A stretch of DNA of 64,000 bases from Sinosporangium siamense. Lineage in GTDB: Bacteria > Actinomycetota > Actinomycetes > Streptosporangiales > Streptosporangiaceae. The translations under genes and the position numbers were made by a program. Under the pieces are notes generated by a model, which saw nothing but the letters and a program-made list of their open reading frames with translations, made no database searches and was not told the origin of the DNA. The stretch is from positions 1 through 64,000 of the forward strand of contig NZ_BOOW01000016.1 in NCBI RefSeq assembly GCF_016863435.1, given 5' to 3'. Shown here piece after piece: positions 29,032 to 38,056 of the stretch (positions within the stretch are counted from its first letter, which is position 1; each line of letters starts with the position of its first letter).

Positions 29032-29078
29032 GGTCCTGGGCCCCCGAATCCACGGGTGCCCAGGACCCTAACTTTTTT
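29032..29078 (+). terminator. strong intrinsic terminator after der
   Basis: Perfect 10-bp stem GGTCCTGGGC (29032-29041) and GCCCAGGACC (29058-29067), a 16-base loop, then a six-T run at 29073-29078. The rest of the 28842-29230 spacer has no recognisable gene; a GGCC-GCAA-GGCC mini-hairpin near 28920 is the only other structure seen. Confidence 0.88.
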
Positions 29079-29230
29079 GGTACGGCAGAAGCCTGGTCGG
29101 CGGGGGTTTCGGCCTTCGGCCCTCTGGCCTTTGGCTCCGGCCCGTGGTTCTGGTCAGTGCCTCGGTCCTGTTTCCGCGTTACTCCGTGCGTCGGCTGCGC
29201 TGCCCCAACGGTGATCTTTGGCCCAGGGGG

Positions 29231-29899
29231 TCAGAGGTCAGGGGTTGTGGGGCGGATGAGGCCGGTTTCGTAGGCGTAGACGACCACCTGGGCGCGGTCG
29301 CGTAGTCCGAGTTTGACCAATACGCGGCTCAGGTGGGTCTTGACCGTCGCCTCGGCCAGATGCAACGCAGCGGCGACCTCGGCGTTGGACAGTCCGCGTG
29401 CCACCTGCGCCAGCACCTCGTGTTCGCGTGTGGTCAGGTGCGCCAGCCGTTCGTCTCGTTCGGCGGGGCTCGGCGTCATCTGCGGCGCGAACCTCTCCAG
29501 GACGCGGCGGGTGACGCGAGGCGACAGTGCCGCCTCTCCCGCCGCGACGTTGCGGATCGCGCTCAGCAGCTCCTGCGGCGGCGTGTTCTTCGGCAGGAAT
29601 CCGGCCGCTCCGGCTTTCAGCCCGGCGAAAGCGTATTCGTCCAGGTCGAAGGTGGTCAGGATGATGACCCGCGAGCGTGGACTGTCCCGGACGATTCTGC
29701 GTGTGGCCTCGATGCCGTCCAGCCCCGGCATGCGCACGTCCATCAACACCACGTCGGGGCGCAGGTGCCTGGCCAGCCGGGCCGCCTGCTCGCCGTCGTC
29801 CGCCTCACCGGCCACCTCCATGTCCGGCTCGGAGTCGAAGACCATGCGGAAGGCCATCCGCAGCAGCGACTCGTCGTCGGCGATCAGTAGCCGGATCAT
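29231..29899 (-). CDS. NarL/LuxR-family response regulator
   Basis: 222 residues from ATG 29899 (GGGAG upstream). Receiver domain LLIADDESLLRMAFRMVFDS with phospho-acceptor Asp in VVLMDVRMPGLDG, Thr in ILTTFD and Lys in FLPKNTPP. The C-terminal LuxR helix-turn-helix is LTTREHEVLAQVARGLSNAE plus ATVKTHLSRVLVKLGLRDR. It is partnered with the upstream histidine kinase and probably acts on targets including the divergent lipase gene (inference). Confidence 0.93.
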   Translation of the reverse strand: MIRLLIADDESLLRMAFRMVFDSEPDMEVAGEADDGEQAARLARHLRPDVVLMDVRMPGLDGIEATRRIVRDSPRSRVIILTTFDLDEYAFAGLKAGAAGFLPKNTPPQELLSAIRNVAAGEAALSPRVTRRVLERFAPQMTPSPAERDERLAHLTTREHEVLAQVARGLSNAEVAAALHLAEATVKTHLSRVLVKLGLRDRAQVVVYAYETGLIRPTTPDL

Positions 29900-30010
29900 C
29901 GTGGTGCTCCCAGGTTCAGCACGGTCGGGCTTGCAATGGGTCATCGTGGCGCTTCGGGGTCCAGCACGGCTCGCCATGGGTCATTGTGGCGCGTCGAGGT
30001 TCAGCACGGC
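29896..30010. repeat. three diverged tandem copies of the kinase/regulator junction
   Basis: Copies at 29896-29940, 29941-29980 and 29981-30010, each starting TCATYGTGG on the plus strand. On the coding strand each encodes a kinase-like C-terminus (VLNLDAPQ*, VLDPEAPR*, VLNLGAPR*) ending at an ATGA. Only the copy nearest 30010 is in use as the kinase terminus, and the one at 29896 carries the regulator start. Confidence 0.8.
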
Positions 30011-31201
30011 CAGCACCCGCCATCCGCCACCCGGCACCGGCCCGGCGTCCAGGCTCCCGCCGTAGGAGGCCACCCTTTCGCGCATGCCCGCGATCCCACG
30101 CCCATCACCTCGGAACTCAGACACCCGGGTTCCGGCGGCCGTCGCCGGCTGTGGTGACGCAGAGCGGGGCACGGAGGCGCCGGCCGCAACCGGATCACGA
30201 ACGTCGATGACCTCCACCTCGGCACGGTGCGACGATGCTTCGACCCGCACCTCCGCGCGGGCTCCGGGTGCGTGACGCAGCGTGTTCGTCAGCGCCTCCT
30301 GAACCAGCCGGTAGATCGTCAGCTGGGCGGCGGCGGGAACCGCCTCGATGTCACCCGCCACCCGGACGCGCGTCGCCAGCCCTGTCGCGCGCATCCGCTC
30401 GGCCAGCGGGCCGAGCTCGGCGATCCCGGGGGCGGGTTGCAGCATCTCGTCGAAACGGTTTTCCGAGCCGGCGCGGTCGGTGCGGTCGGTGCTCAGGGAG
30501 CGGCGCATGTCCTGCAAGGCCTGGCGTCCCGTCGCGGCGATCTGCTCCATCGCCGCTGCGGCCCGGTCCGGCGCACTGTGGCGGACGTAGGCGGCGCTGT
30601 CCGCCAGCGCCACCATGACCGACAGGTTGTGGGTGACGATGTCGTGCATGTCGCGGGTCATGCGTGCGCGTTCCTCGGCGACGGCCAGCCGCGCCCGTTG
30701 CTCGCGGTCGTGTTCCAGGGAGGTCACGTAGGCTCGCCGTACCCGCATCCACAGGCCGCTCATGAGCGCGACGGCGGCCATGGCGCTCAGCGCGGCAGCC
30801 GTGAAGGGGAACTGCCCGGGCGGTGCCCAGCGGGCGGCGGCCATCAGCACCCCGCCTTCCAGCGCGACCGCCGCCACCAGGGTGCGGCGCCAGGGGCGGT
30901 GCGCGGCGACCGTGTACATCGCCACCAGAAGTGCGGCGTCGGCGGGAAGCTGCACGTCCAGCGTCCACTGGACGGCGGCGGCGAGTCCGATCAGACCCAT
31001 GACCGTCATCGGAGCAAGTCGTCTCCAGGCCAGTGGCGCCACCAGCGCCGTCTGCAGAGCGAGCAACCACGGGGGACCGGGCAGCACCTGGCCGGGGCCG
31101 AGTGTGGTCAGGAACAACGCGGCGGCCAGCACGGCGTCGGCGGGCACGGTCGACCATCGGCTCAGCGCGGTGATGCGGGCCGGACGGTCGCCTGGGTTCA
31201 T
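29981..31201 (-). CDS. NarL-type sensor histidine kinase (HisKA_3)
   Basis: 406 residues from ATG 31201. Five or six N-terminal membrane helices (VLAAALFLTTLGPG..., MTVMGLIGLAAAVQW, VALMSGLWM) with no large extracytoplasmic loop. Then the dimerisation/phospho-acceptor helix ARMTRDMHDIVTHNLSVMVA (His in RDMHD) and an ATPase domain with LVQEALTNTLRHA and GDGRGIAGMRERV. It phosphorylates the downstream response regulator. The C-terminus lies in a triplicated junction that moved the kinase stop 80 bp from the regulator start. Confidence 0.92.
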   Translation of the reverse strand: MNPGDRPARITALSRWSTVPADAVLAAALFLTTLGPGQVLPGPPWLLALQTALVAPLAWRRLAPMTVMGLIGLAAAVQWTLDVQLPADAALLVAMYTVAAHRPWRRTLVAAVALEGGVLMAAARWAPPGQFPFTAAALSAMAAVALMSGLWMRVRRAYVTSLEHDREQRARLAVAEERARMTRDMHDIVTHNLSVMVALADSAAYVRHSAPDRAAAAMEQIAATGRQALQDMRRSLSTDRTDRAGSENRFDEMLQPAPGIAELGPLAERMRATGLATRVRVAGDIEAVPAAAQLTIYRLVQEALTNTLRHAPGARAEVRVEASSHRAEVEVIDVRDPVAAGASVPRSASPQPATAAGTRVSEFRGDGRGIAGMRERVASYGGSLDAGPVPGGGWRVLAVLNLDAPQ

Positions 31202-31235
31202 GGGCTTCACCCTAGTTGTCCTGCGGGTTCGCTCC

Positions 31236-31347
31236 CGCTCCTCCCTGAGGACGACCGTCATCCGAAGGTCGCATGCTCTCGTGCGGTTGTTCTGTGACGC
31301 TCCTCCCCAGGAGGGACCGTCATCCGAAAGTCGCATGTGTGCGTGCG
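31236..31347. promoter_or_regulatory. 50-bp direct repeat in the kinase/lipase divergent promoter
   Basis: Two same-strand copies (31236-31285 and 31298-31347) 62 bp apart; the 23-bp cores GACCGTCATCCGAAGGTCGC (plus ATG) at 31253-31275 and 31315-31337 differ at one base. Their place between two divergent genes makes them candidate binding sites for the adjacent response regulator; a simple duplication is the alternative. Confidence 0.55.
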
Positions 31348-31423
31348 ACCTCCGCCGCTGGCCCACGGGTATGCCGAGCTGCCAGCCTCGTCGGACTTCC
31401 ATTTCCGTTCGAGGAGTTGTCGC

Positions 31424-32725
31424 ATGTCCTTTGTTAGGAAAAGTACGGATCTGACCGGGGGAAGCGGAGACAGCGGTTACAAGCGCCGGGTGCCCGCTGT
31501 CTCGAAAGCCGCGGGCAAGATCGCAGGGCTGGCCGTGCTGGTGTCGGCGCTCTCCCTGCCGATGGCCGGTGCCGAGGCCGGAAGCTCGGTCAGGGCCGCC
31601 GCCGACACCGAGGGCCCGATCAAGGTGAGCCTGCCCGCGCCCACCGGCCCGTATCCGATTGGGACGGTGGCGCTGCGGCTGGTCGATCGCTCGCGGCCCG
31701 ATCCGCTCGTGCCGGCTGTGCCGTACCGGGAACTGATGATCAGCCTGTGGTATCCGGCCACAGGTGGCGGGCAGCTCGCGCCGCACATGGCGCCGATGGC
31801 CGCCGCCGACTGGGATCGGCACTCGGCGCCGCCCATGGGCATCACCAAGGGGGCCGTGGACTGGTCCGCCACGCGCACCCATGCCCGTGTGGGCGCACCG
31901 GTCGAGCCGCGTGCGGGCAAGCTTCCTGTGGTGCTGTTCGGTTCGGGGGACGGCGGGCCGCGCACGCTGGGCACCGGCCTGGTCGAGGACCTGGCCTCGC
32001 GCGGCTACCTGGTCGTCGCCGTCGACCACACCTATGAGGCCGATCAGGTGGAGTTTCCCGGTGGTCGCCTGGTGCGCGCCCTGCCGCTCCCCGCGAAGCT
32101 GACGCCGAGGGTCATCGCCAAACTGCTGACCAAGCACTCACGGGCGCGCCTGGCGGACATGCGCTACGTCCTGGACCAGGTCACCGCCCTGGCCGAAGGC
32201 CGCTCGATCGGCGGCAAACTGCCCGAGGGGATGCTCGGTGCACCCGACACCTCGCGGATGGGAATGCTGGGCCAGTCGCTCGGCGGGTCGGTCGCCGCCC
32301 AACTGACCCGCGACGACCCCCGCGTGGACGCGGGCGTCAACCTCGACGGCGCCTACGTCGGCCCGGTGGCCAAACGCGGTGTGGCGAGGCCGTTCCTGCA
32401 ACTGGCGGCCGAGACCCACACACGTGACAACGAGCCGAGCTGGAAGTCGTTCTGGCGTGCCTCGACCGGCTGGAAACGAGAACTCCGCTTCAAGGGCGCG
32501 GCCCACGGCTCGTTCACCGACCTGCAGCCGCTCCTCCCGCAGATCGCGGCCAAGCTTCCCAAGGTGCCACTCGTGGACTTTGTGGGCACGATCGACCCCG
32601 GCCGCTCGGTGGCGGCCCAGCGCGCCTACGTCGGAGCCTTCTTCGACCTGCACCTCCGAGGCAAGCCGACCCCCCTGTTCGAGACCCCCGACACTCGCTT
32701 CCCCGAGGTCTCCCTCATCCCCTGA
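31424..32725 (+). CDS. secreted alpha/beta hydrolase, PAF-acetylhydrolase-like lipase
   Basis: 433 residues from ATG 31424 (GAGGAG upstream). A cleavable signal peptide follows a basic N-terminus (AGKIAGLAVLVSALSLPMAGAEA). Alpha/beta-hydrolase features: FGSGDGGPRTLGTGLVEDLA near the oxyanion hole, nucleophile elbow GMLGQSLGGSVAAQ (family G-x-S-x-G), a DGAYVGP strand and the histidine in KGAAHGSFTD. It resembles secreted actinomycete PAF-acetylhydrolase/lipase proteins that hydrolyse short acyl esters. Divergent from the kinase gene. Confidence 0.87.
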   Translation: MSFVRKSTDLTGGSGDSGYKRRVPAVSKAAGKIAGLAVLVSALSLPMAGAEAGSSVRAAADTEGPIKVSLPAPTGPYPIGTVALRLVDRSRPDPLVPAVPYRELMISLWYPATGGGQLAPHMAPMAAADWDRHSAPPMGITKGAVDWSATRTHARVGAPVEPRAGKLPVVLFGSGDGGPRTLGTGLVEDLASRGYLVVAVDHTYEADQVEFPGGRLVRALPLPAKLTPRVIAKLLTKHSRARLADMRYVLDQVTALAEGRSIGGKLPEGMLGAPDTSRMGMLGQSLGGSVAAQLTRDDPRVDAGVNLDGAYVGPVAKRGVARPFLQLAAETHTRDNEPSWKSFWRASTGWKRELRFKGAAHGSFTDLQPLLPQIAAKLPKVPLVDFVGTIDPGRSVAAQRAYVGAFFDLHLRGKPTPLFETPDTRFPEVSLIP

Positions 32726-32877
32726 CCCCGCAACGCCGGCCCCCGCTTACACGGCCGTCTTCCTGGTCGGGGGTACTGCGCCAGGATCACGAGGCCGGCC
32801 CTCAGGGCAGGCGGTCTGTTCGCCGGTGGGGTAACTCACTGCCACAGGCTCTGCATTATCGTCGCGAACTGCCCAGA

Positions 32878-32909
32878 ATGGTGATGAGGGCTGCTCCCCT
32901 CATCACCAT
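32878..32909. terminator. hairpin between convergent lipase and MFS genes
   Basis: Perfect 12-bp stem ATGGTGATGAGG (32878-32889) and CCTCATCACCAT (32898-32909), with no U-tract on either side. Probably a bidirectional terminator. The remaining 32726-33047 spacer shows nothing else. Confidence 0.7.
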
Positions 32910-33047
32910 CTTGGCCTTCGGCAGCGTCAGGGGCCGGCGACAGACATCCCCCCTCAACAGTTGCCCCCCGCCTGCCGCAGTTGCTGACCTTCGGCGGCAA
33001 GTCTGCAAAAATTCTGCGCAGTCAGGCTCACCGGAGGCCTGATCGGC

Positions 33048-34613
33048 TCAAGTGTCCCGTCGCGGGAGGAGCAGTGCCAGGCCCGTGCCCACCGCGCACA
33101 GGACGGCCGTGATCAGGAATATCTCCGTATATTCGATGTGCAGCGCCTCGGTCACCTTGGCCTGGTAGGCCGTCATCTGCCGGGCGAACTCCTGGGGCTG
33201 CACCCCGATCGGCAGCGGTGTGTCGAGGTCGGCTGTGAGGGACTGGAACCGGTAGAACCCCCACGCCGACAGGGCGGCGACGCCGAGCAGCATGCCCATC
33301 ATGCGTGCCACGACCACCGCGGCCGACGCCACGCCGTGCTGCACGGCGGGAGTGAGCCGGAGGACCGCCGACGACACGGGGGCGATGACGATGCCCAGGC
33401 CGAGCCCGGCCACGACGAGGTCGAGGTCGAGTCTGCGCAGGCCCATGCCGTACGTCGCGTTCGCCAGGTCCAGGGGCCAGGTGGCGATGAGCGCGTAGCC
33501 GAGGGTGGCCGCGGCCATGCCGGCGACGGCGACGACGCGTTCGCCGAGGCGGCGGACGAGGAGGCCGCCGAGGAGCGCGGCGACGGACAGGGCGATGAGG
33601 AACCGCGACAGGACGAGTGCGCCGTCGACGGTGTCCAGCCTGAGCAGGGTCTGCGCGGTGAGCTGGACGTTGACGAGGGTCGCGAGGAGGGCGGCGCCGG
33701 TGAGGAAGCTCACGGCGAGGGTGCCGAGGAGTGGTCCCTGGCGCAGGCCGGTGAGGTCGAGGAGGCGGGTGCGCGACCGGATCTCCCACACGACGAACAC
33801 GACGCCGACGGCGGCGCCCGCGCCGATGACGGGCAGACCCCAGGAGGGAAGCACGGCCTTGGCCGGGTCGGGGTTGTAGAGGCCGGTGACGAGAAGGCCG
33901 AGGGAGAGGGCGAGCAGCACCCCGCCCACCACGTCGATCTTCCGCGGCGAGACGCCGGCGGGGCGCCCGGGCGGCACGGTGAGGTGTACGGCGACCGCCG
34001 CGACGAGGGCGAGTGGCAGGTTGACGTAGAAGATCGTGCGCCAGCCGCCGAACGGCTGGCCGAGGAGCTGTCCGGCGGGGAGCAGGGCGGCGAGGCCCGC
34101 GCCGTATAGCGGGCCGAGGACGCTGCCGAGCTCCTGGGCGGCGCCGACCGCGCCGAGTGCGAGGGGCCTGCCCTTCTCCTCCCACAGGTCGCCGACGAGC
34201 GCCATCGTGATGGGCAGCAGCGCACCCCCGGCGAGGCCCTGGACGGCGCGGCCGGCGACCAGCAGCGGCACGTCGGTCGCGACGGCGGTGAGCGCGGAGC
34301 CGAGGGCGAAGCCGGCGAGGCAGGCCTGGATGAGCGCGCGTCTGCCGTAGCGGTCGGAGAGGCTGCCGAGGAGCGGCATCGCGGCGATATAGCCGAGCAG
34401 GAAGCCGGTGACGACGGGGGTGGCGCGTTCCATGTGGTTGAGCGGCACGCCGACGTCGCGGGAAATGTCGATCAGCACCGTCACCACGACGTAGGCGTCG
34501 AGGGCGGCCAGGAGTACGGCGAGGCCGCCGACGCCGAGCGCGACGCGCCGCCGCGAGCGGGCACCGCCGCCCGGGCCGGGCGTCGTGGCCGGGGTGGTGC
34601 GCTGGGTCGTCAC
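33048..34613 (-). CDS. MFS transporter, 14-TM DHA2 type (P55-like)
   Basis: 521 residues from GTG 34613, three bases after the lipoprotein stop. About fourteen hydrophobic helices, with the loop 2-3 motif [15 protein letters not shown] and the motif C-like [20 protein letters not shown] of drug:H+ antiporters. Length, topology and gene order resemble mycobacterial Rv1410c (P55), which with LprG exports triacylglycerides and affects envelope permeability and drug tolerance. A lipid-export role here is inference from that pairing. Confidence 0.9.
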   Translation of the reverse strand: MTTQRTTPATTPGPGGGARSRRRVALGVGGLAVLLAALDAYVVVTVLIDISRDVGVPLNHMERATPVVTGFLLGYIAAMPLLGSLSDRYGRRALIQACLAGFALGSALTAVATDVPLLVAGRAVQGLAGGALLPITMALVGDLWEEKGRPLALGAVGAAQELGSVLGPLYGAGLAALLPAGQLLGQPFGGWRTIFYVNLPLALVAAVAVHLTVPPGRPAGVSPRKIDVVGGVLLALSLGLLVTGLYNPDPAKAVLPSWGLPVIGAGAAVGVVFVVWEIRSRTRLLDLTGLRQGPLLGTLAVSFLTGAALLATLVNVQLTAQTLLRLDTVDGALVLSRFLIALSVAALLGGLLVRRLGERVVAVAGMAAATLGYALIATWPLDLANATYGMGLRRLDLDLVVAGLGLGIVIAPVSSAVLRLTPAVQHGVASAAVVVARMMGMLLGVAALSAWGFYRFQSLTADLDTPLPIGVQPQEFARQMTAYQAKVTEALHIEYTEIFLITAVLCAVGTGLALLLPRRDT

Positions 34614-34616
34614 GGG

Positions 34617-35327
34617 TTACTCCGCGGGGGGTGTGACCTGGACGGGGGCGTCGTAGTCGCGGAACGACACCGTGACCTCGCCCGCGTTGCCGCCGCTGCC
34701 GAGCGGCAGGCTGACCTTGAGCAGCCGGCCGCTCGCCTTGTCGATCCACAGTTTGCCGTTGACGCCCTGGGTGACGCCGGGGATGAGCTTGGCGAGGACC
34801 TGCTGGGACAGAGCGGCGCGCACGCGGTAGGCGTCGGCGCCGGCGACCTGCTCGGCCGCCTCGGTGTGGACGTCGGACGCGGTGCTCATGAGCTGGGCGA
34901 CCCCCTGAGCGGGGTTGAGGATGACCGACGGGTCGTAGATCGCGGCCAGTTCCTGCCGTGTCATGATCTGATAGCCGCCGGTGGGGCCCTTGAAGTGCAC
35001 CTTGTCGCCGACGAGCACAAAGTTGACCTCGGTCAGGGTGCCGAGGAAGTCGAGCTGGAGTTTGCCGTCCGCGTCGCCTGTCGCGCTGACGCGGCCTTCG
35101 CCGCGCTTGACCGGCACAGGAGGTTTGCCGGTGGTCTCCAGGGTGAACGCCGCGGACTTGGCGCCCTTCGTGGCCTCGGCGGACTTCTTGAGCAGGTCGG
35201 CTCCGGCGGGCAGGTCGCCTCCGCCCGTGGAGGAACCGGAGCACGCCGCCGTGATGAACACCATGGCGAGAAGCGGTGCGATCACCGCGAGGATTCGGCG
35301 AAGGGACATGCCCCGGATCGTAGCCAT
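34617..35327 (-). CDS. lprG: LprG-like (LppX/LprAFG family) lipoprotein
   Basis: 236 residues, the same size as mycobacterial LprG. Lipoprotein signal with lipobox FITAACSG; a second in-frame ATG at 35309 may be the real start. The mature part has the LprAFG pattern: ADLLKKSAEATKGAKSAAFT, VPVKRGEGRVSATGDADGKL, FVLVGDKVHFKGP, and VNGKLWIDKASGRLLKVSLP. Family members bind acylated lipids in a hydrophobic cavity at the outer face of the membrane. Upstream of and nearly touching the P55-like exporter gene. Confidence 0.9.
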   Translation of the reverse strand: MATIRGMSLRRILAVIAPLLAMVFITAACSGSSTGGGDLPAGADLLKKSAEATKGAKSAAFTLETTGKPPVPVKRGEGRVSATGDADGKLQLDFLGTLTEVNFVLVGDKVHFKGPTGGYQIMTRQELAAIYDPSVILNPAQGVAQLMSTASDVHTEAAEQVAGADAYRVRAALSQQVLAKLIPGVTQGVNGKLWIDKASGRLLKVSLPLGSGGNAGEVTVSFRDYDAPVQVTPPAE

Positions 35328-35466
35328 CGCGGGGGGAGTTCGAGCGTGGGGCCCATATCGGTTTCGCTTCGACCCGCCCGTGGCTGGTCGCCGGGGTCAC
35401 CGGCGCAGGGGCGGGCCGCTCCGAGCGGACACGCGGGCGTCGCCTGGCCGGGCAGGCGCCGCACGG

Positions 35467-35946
35467 TCAGCGGAGCTTCTTCAAGTGGTCCACGATCGGG
35501 GTGTAGGCGCGCTCAAGGAACTGGAGCTGCTCGTCGCCGAGGAGATCGAGGAAGTGCTCCCGGACCCCCGTCACATGGTAAGGGGCCACCTTTTTGATCA
35601 TTTCCCAGCCGTGCGCGGTCAGCACGGCGAAGGTGCCCCTCCGGTCGGAGGAGCAGCTTTCCCGCACGACGAGGCTGGCGGCCTCCATGCGCGAGATCTG
35701 GTGGGACAGCCGGCTCCGGCTCTGGATCGTCGCGTCGGCGAGGTCGCTCATGCGCATGCGATGGCCCTGGCTCTCCGAGAGGTTGACCAGGATCTCGTAG
35801 TCGTTGAGGGAGAGGCCGAAGGACGACAGCTCCCGGTCGAGCCGGTGCATCAGTAGCTTGTGCGCGGACAGGTGCACCCGCCAGGCACGCTGCTCGGCCG
35901 AGCTGAGCCAGCGGGTCGCGACGTTCTCCGTCTCAAGCGTGCTCAT
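35467..35946 (-). CDS. MarR family transcriptional regulator
   Basis: 159 residues from ATG 35946. Winged-helix core with LSLNDYEILVNLSESQG, MRMSDLADATIQSRSRLSHQ (recognition helix region) and VVRESCSSDRRGTFAVLTAHG (wing, DxR motif). MarR proteins repress efflux or detoxification genes until a ligand binds. It lies 140 bp upstream of the lprG-MFS pair on the same strand and may regulate it (inference). Confidence 0.92.
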   Translation of the reverse strand: MSTLETENVATRWLSSAEQRAWRVHLSAHKLLMHRLDRELSSFGLSLNDYEILVNLSESQGHRMRMSDLADATIQSRSRLSHQISRMEAASLVVRESCSSDRRGTFAVLTAHGWEMIKKVAPYHVTGVREHFLDLLGDEQLQFLERAYTPIVDHLKKLR

Positions 35947-36250
35947 CGGTCTCCCTCGGAAGGTCGTGACTCACGATGATGGCAGAACGCGCGTGGGATG
36001 CCGGGCGCTTCACCCCGCGTGGTCTCGGCGCGGCCGCCGCACTCCGGTGCCGGACGGCCTTTGGATGGACTTGGGGACTCAAGGATGATCCTCCTGACGA
36101 TCGGTCGTGAAAGCGGAGCCCCGGAAGGGGTTCCCCTGGTTGAGAAGGGGAGGATGTCAAGATCTCAATCTACAACCCGGCGGCCCGCGGCGAGCGTGAT
36201 CCGCAGCCGGGCCGTGACGGGGAGTGCCGGGGCCCGGGATCGCCGCAGAC

Positions 36251-36286
36251 GGCAGGGTCGGTGATGTTGGTCACCGCCGACCTGCC
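36251..36286 (-). terminator. imperfect hairpin downstream of the aminopeptidase gene
   Basis: GGCAGGGTCGGTGA (36251-36264) pairs with TCACCGCCGACCTGCC (36271-36286) with one bulge, 24 bp past the stop of the M24 gene. The remainder of 35947-36309 holds the MarR promoter side and no gene. Confidence 0.6.
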
Positions 36287-36309
36287 CGTCGGTAGGCGTC
36301 CGCTGGGTG

Positions 36310-37737
36310 CTACCTCGCCAGGAGCGCGCTCATCCACGTCTCGATCTCGTCGGGGTGCCTGGGCAGGGCCCGCGACATCATCCTGGCGCCGTCCGCGGTG
36401 ATCACGAAGTCGTCCTCGATGCGCACGCCGATGCCCCTGAACTCCTCGGGCACCGTGAGATCGTCGGGCTGGAAGTAGATCCCGGGCTCCACGGTGAGCA
36501 CGTGGCCCTCGGCGAGGGTGCCGTCGAGATATGCCGAGGCCCTGGCCTTGGCGCAGTCGTGCACGTCCAGGCCGAGCATGTGGCCGCTGCTGGCCAGCGT
36601 GTACCTGCGGTACAGCCCGTTCGCGGGGTCCAGGGCCTCGTCGGCGCCGATCTTCAGCACGCCCCACTCGTGCAGGCCCTCGGCGATCACCCGCATGCCG
36701 GCGCGGTGGAAGTCGCGGAAGCTCGCCCCCGGGCGCAGGGTGGCGATGGCGGTGTTTTGCGCCTCGTAGACCAGCTCATAGATCTGCCGCTGGATCGGGG
36801 TGAACCGCCCGGACAGCGGCAGGGTGCGGGTGATGTCGGCGGTGTAGAGGTTGTCGGTCTCCACACCGGCGTCCAGCAGGAGCATCTCCCGCTCGTCGAG
36901 CCTGCCGTCGTTGCGGATCCAGTGGAGCACGCAGGCGTGGGCGCCGGAGGCCGCGATGGTGTCGTAGCCCACGTCGTTGCCCTCAAGGCGGGCCCGCAGC
37001 CCGAAGACCCCCTCGATGTAGCGTTCGCCGCGGCGGTGCGCCAGCGCCTGGGGGAGGGCGCGCACGACGTCCTCGAAGCCCATGTGGGTGGCGTCGACGG
37101 CCCGCTGCAGCTCGGCGATCTCCCACTCGTCCTTGACCAGCCGCGACTCCGACAGGTGGACGGCGAACTCGACGTCGCCGTCGCCGGGGCTCACCAGCCC
37201 GTCCACGACGGGGTCCACTCCCCGCAGCACCCGGGCGGGGCCGGTGAGGGCGTCCTTCAGCGCGGAGATGGGGGCGCAGTCGATCTCGTAGAGCGCCGCG
37301 GCCTCGGCGAGGTCGGTGCGGCGGCCCACCCAGAACTCCCCGTAGACCCGGTCGCGGTAGAACTCCTGGCCGGCGCGCCCCTCGGCCTGGCGGGGCGAGC
37401 GGGGGCGGGTGAACAGGGTGGCGGCGCCGGTGGGGGAGATCACCAGCACATCGTCGGGCTCCTGCCCGCCGCACAGGTGGGTGAAGGCGGAGTGTGCCCG
37501 GAACCGGTAGTCGCAGTCGTTGCTGCGGACCTTGTGCGTGCCTGAGGGGATCACGAGGGTCTCGCCGGGGAACCGCTCGGCCAGCGCGGCCCTCCGTTTG
37601 GCGGCCCAGGCGGCCACGGGGAGCGCGTCGAGGCCGTCACGGGTGGTGTCGGCCCAGCCGGTCTTCATGAACTCCGCGAGCGCGTCGGTCACAGGAAGAT
37701 CGTGACTGCCCGTGTTGAGCGGGGAACTCTCGCTCAT
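36310..37737 (-). CDS. pepP: aminopeptidase P family protein (M24)
   Basis: 475 residues from ATG 37737 (GGGGG seven bases upstream). Cleaves N-terminal Xaa-Pro bonds. The N-terminal creatinase-like domain has SNDCDYRFRAHSAFTHLCG. The pita-bread domain supplies the dimetal ligands: LLLDAGVETDNLYTADITRT (two Asp), SSGHMLGLDVHDC (His), VLTVEPGIYF (Glu) and GVRIEDDFVI (Glu). The residue pattern is that of bacterial PepP rather than prolidase. Confidence 0.93.
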   Translation of the reverse strand: MSESSPLNTGSHDLPVTDALAEFMKTGWADTTRDGLDALPVAAWAAKRRAALAERFPGETLVIPSGTHKVRSNDCDYRFRAHSAFTHLCGGQEPDDVLVISPTGAATLFTRPRSPRQAEGRAGQEFYRDRVYGEFWVGRRTDLAEAAALYEIDCAPISALKDALTGPARVLRGVDPVVDGLVSPGDGDVEFAVHLSESRLVKDEWEIAELQRAVDATHMGFEDVVRALPQALAHRRGERYIEGVFGLRARLEGNDVGYDTIAASGAHACVLHWIRNDGRLDEREMLLLDAGVETDNLYTADITRTLPLSGRFTPIQRQIYELVYEAQNTAIATLRPGASFRDFHRAGMRVIAEGLHEWGVLKIGADEALDPANGLYRRYTLASSGHMLGLDVHDCAKARASAYLDGTLAEGHVLTVEPGIYFQPDDLTVPEEFRGIGVRIEDDFVITADGARMMSRALPRHPDEIETWMSALLAR

Positions 37738-38056
37738 CAAACCCCCAAACAGTGCGATATTCCGCATTATCCAATGAAGCGTACGGCTTATCGCAACCTT
37801 AAGCCGGGCGCCGCATCTCAGCCAGACCCGGCCCTGAGCTCTTGACGTGGGCCGCTTCCTGGGCGTTGCCTGACGATAGGTGGTCCATTTGCTGGAAAGT
37901 AGGGGTGATTTTGGCGGATTCACATCTTGCCAATCGCACCCCACACGCCCCGGGGGCGCATGCGAGCCGGACAAACAGGCCCCCCAAGCGCGCTTAAGGA
38001 TGTTCCGGGTGGGGCAACTCTGAAGGTACTTCACAGCATGATCGGAGGTGGTTTCC
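37738..38056. other. divergent promoter spacer between M24 and CBS genes
   Basis: 319 bp without a supported gene. It contains an AT-richer stretch at 37745-37800. The ribosome site GGAGG (38044-38048) for the CBS gene is at its right end. No operator symmetry was seen. Confidence 0.5.

Noticed and set aside
28944-29273. 109-codon frame downstream of der
   Set aside because: It reads through a perfect intrinsic terminator and lacks motifs or a ribosome site.
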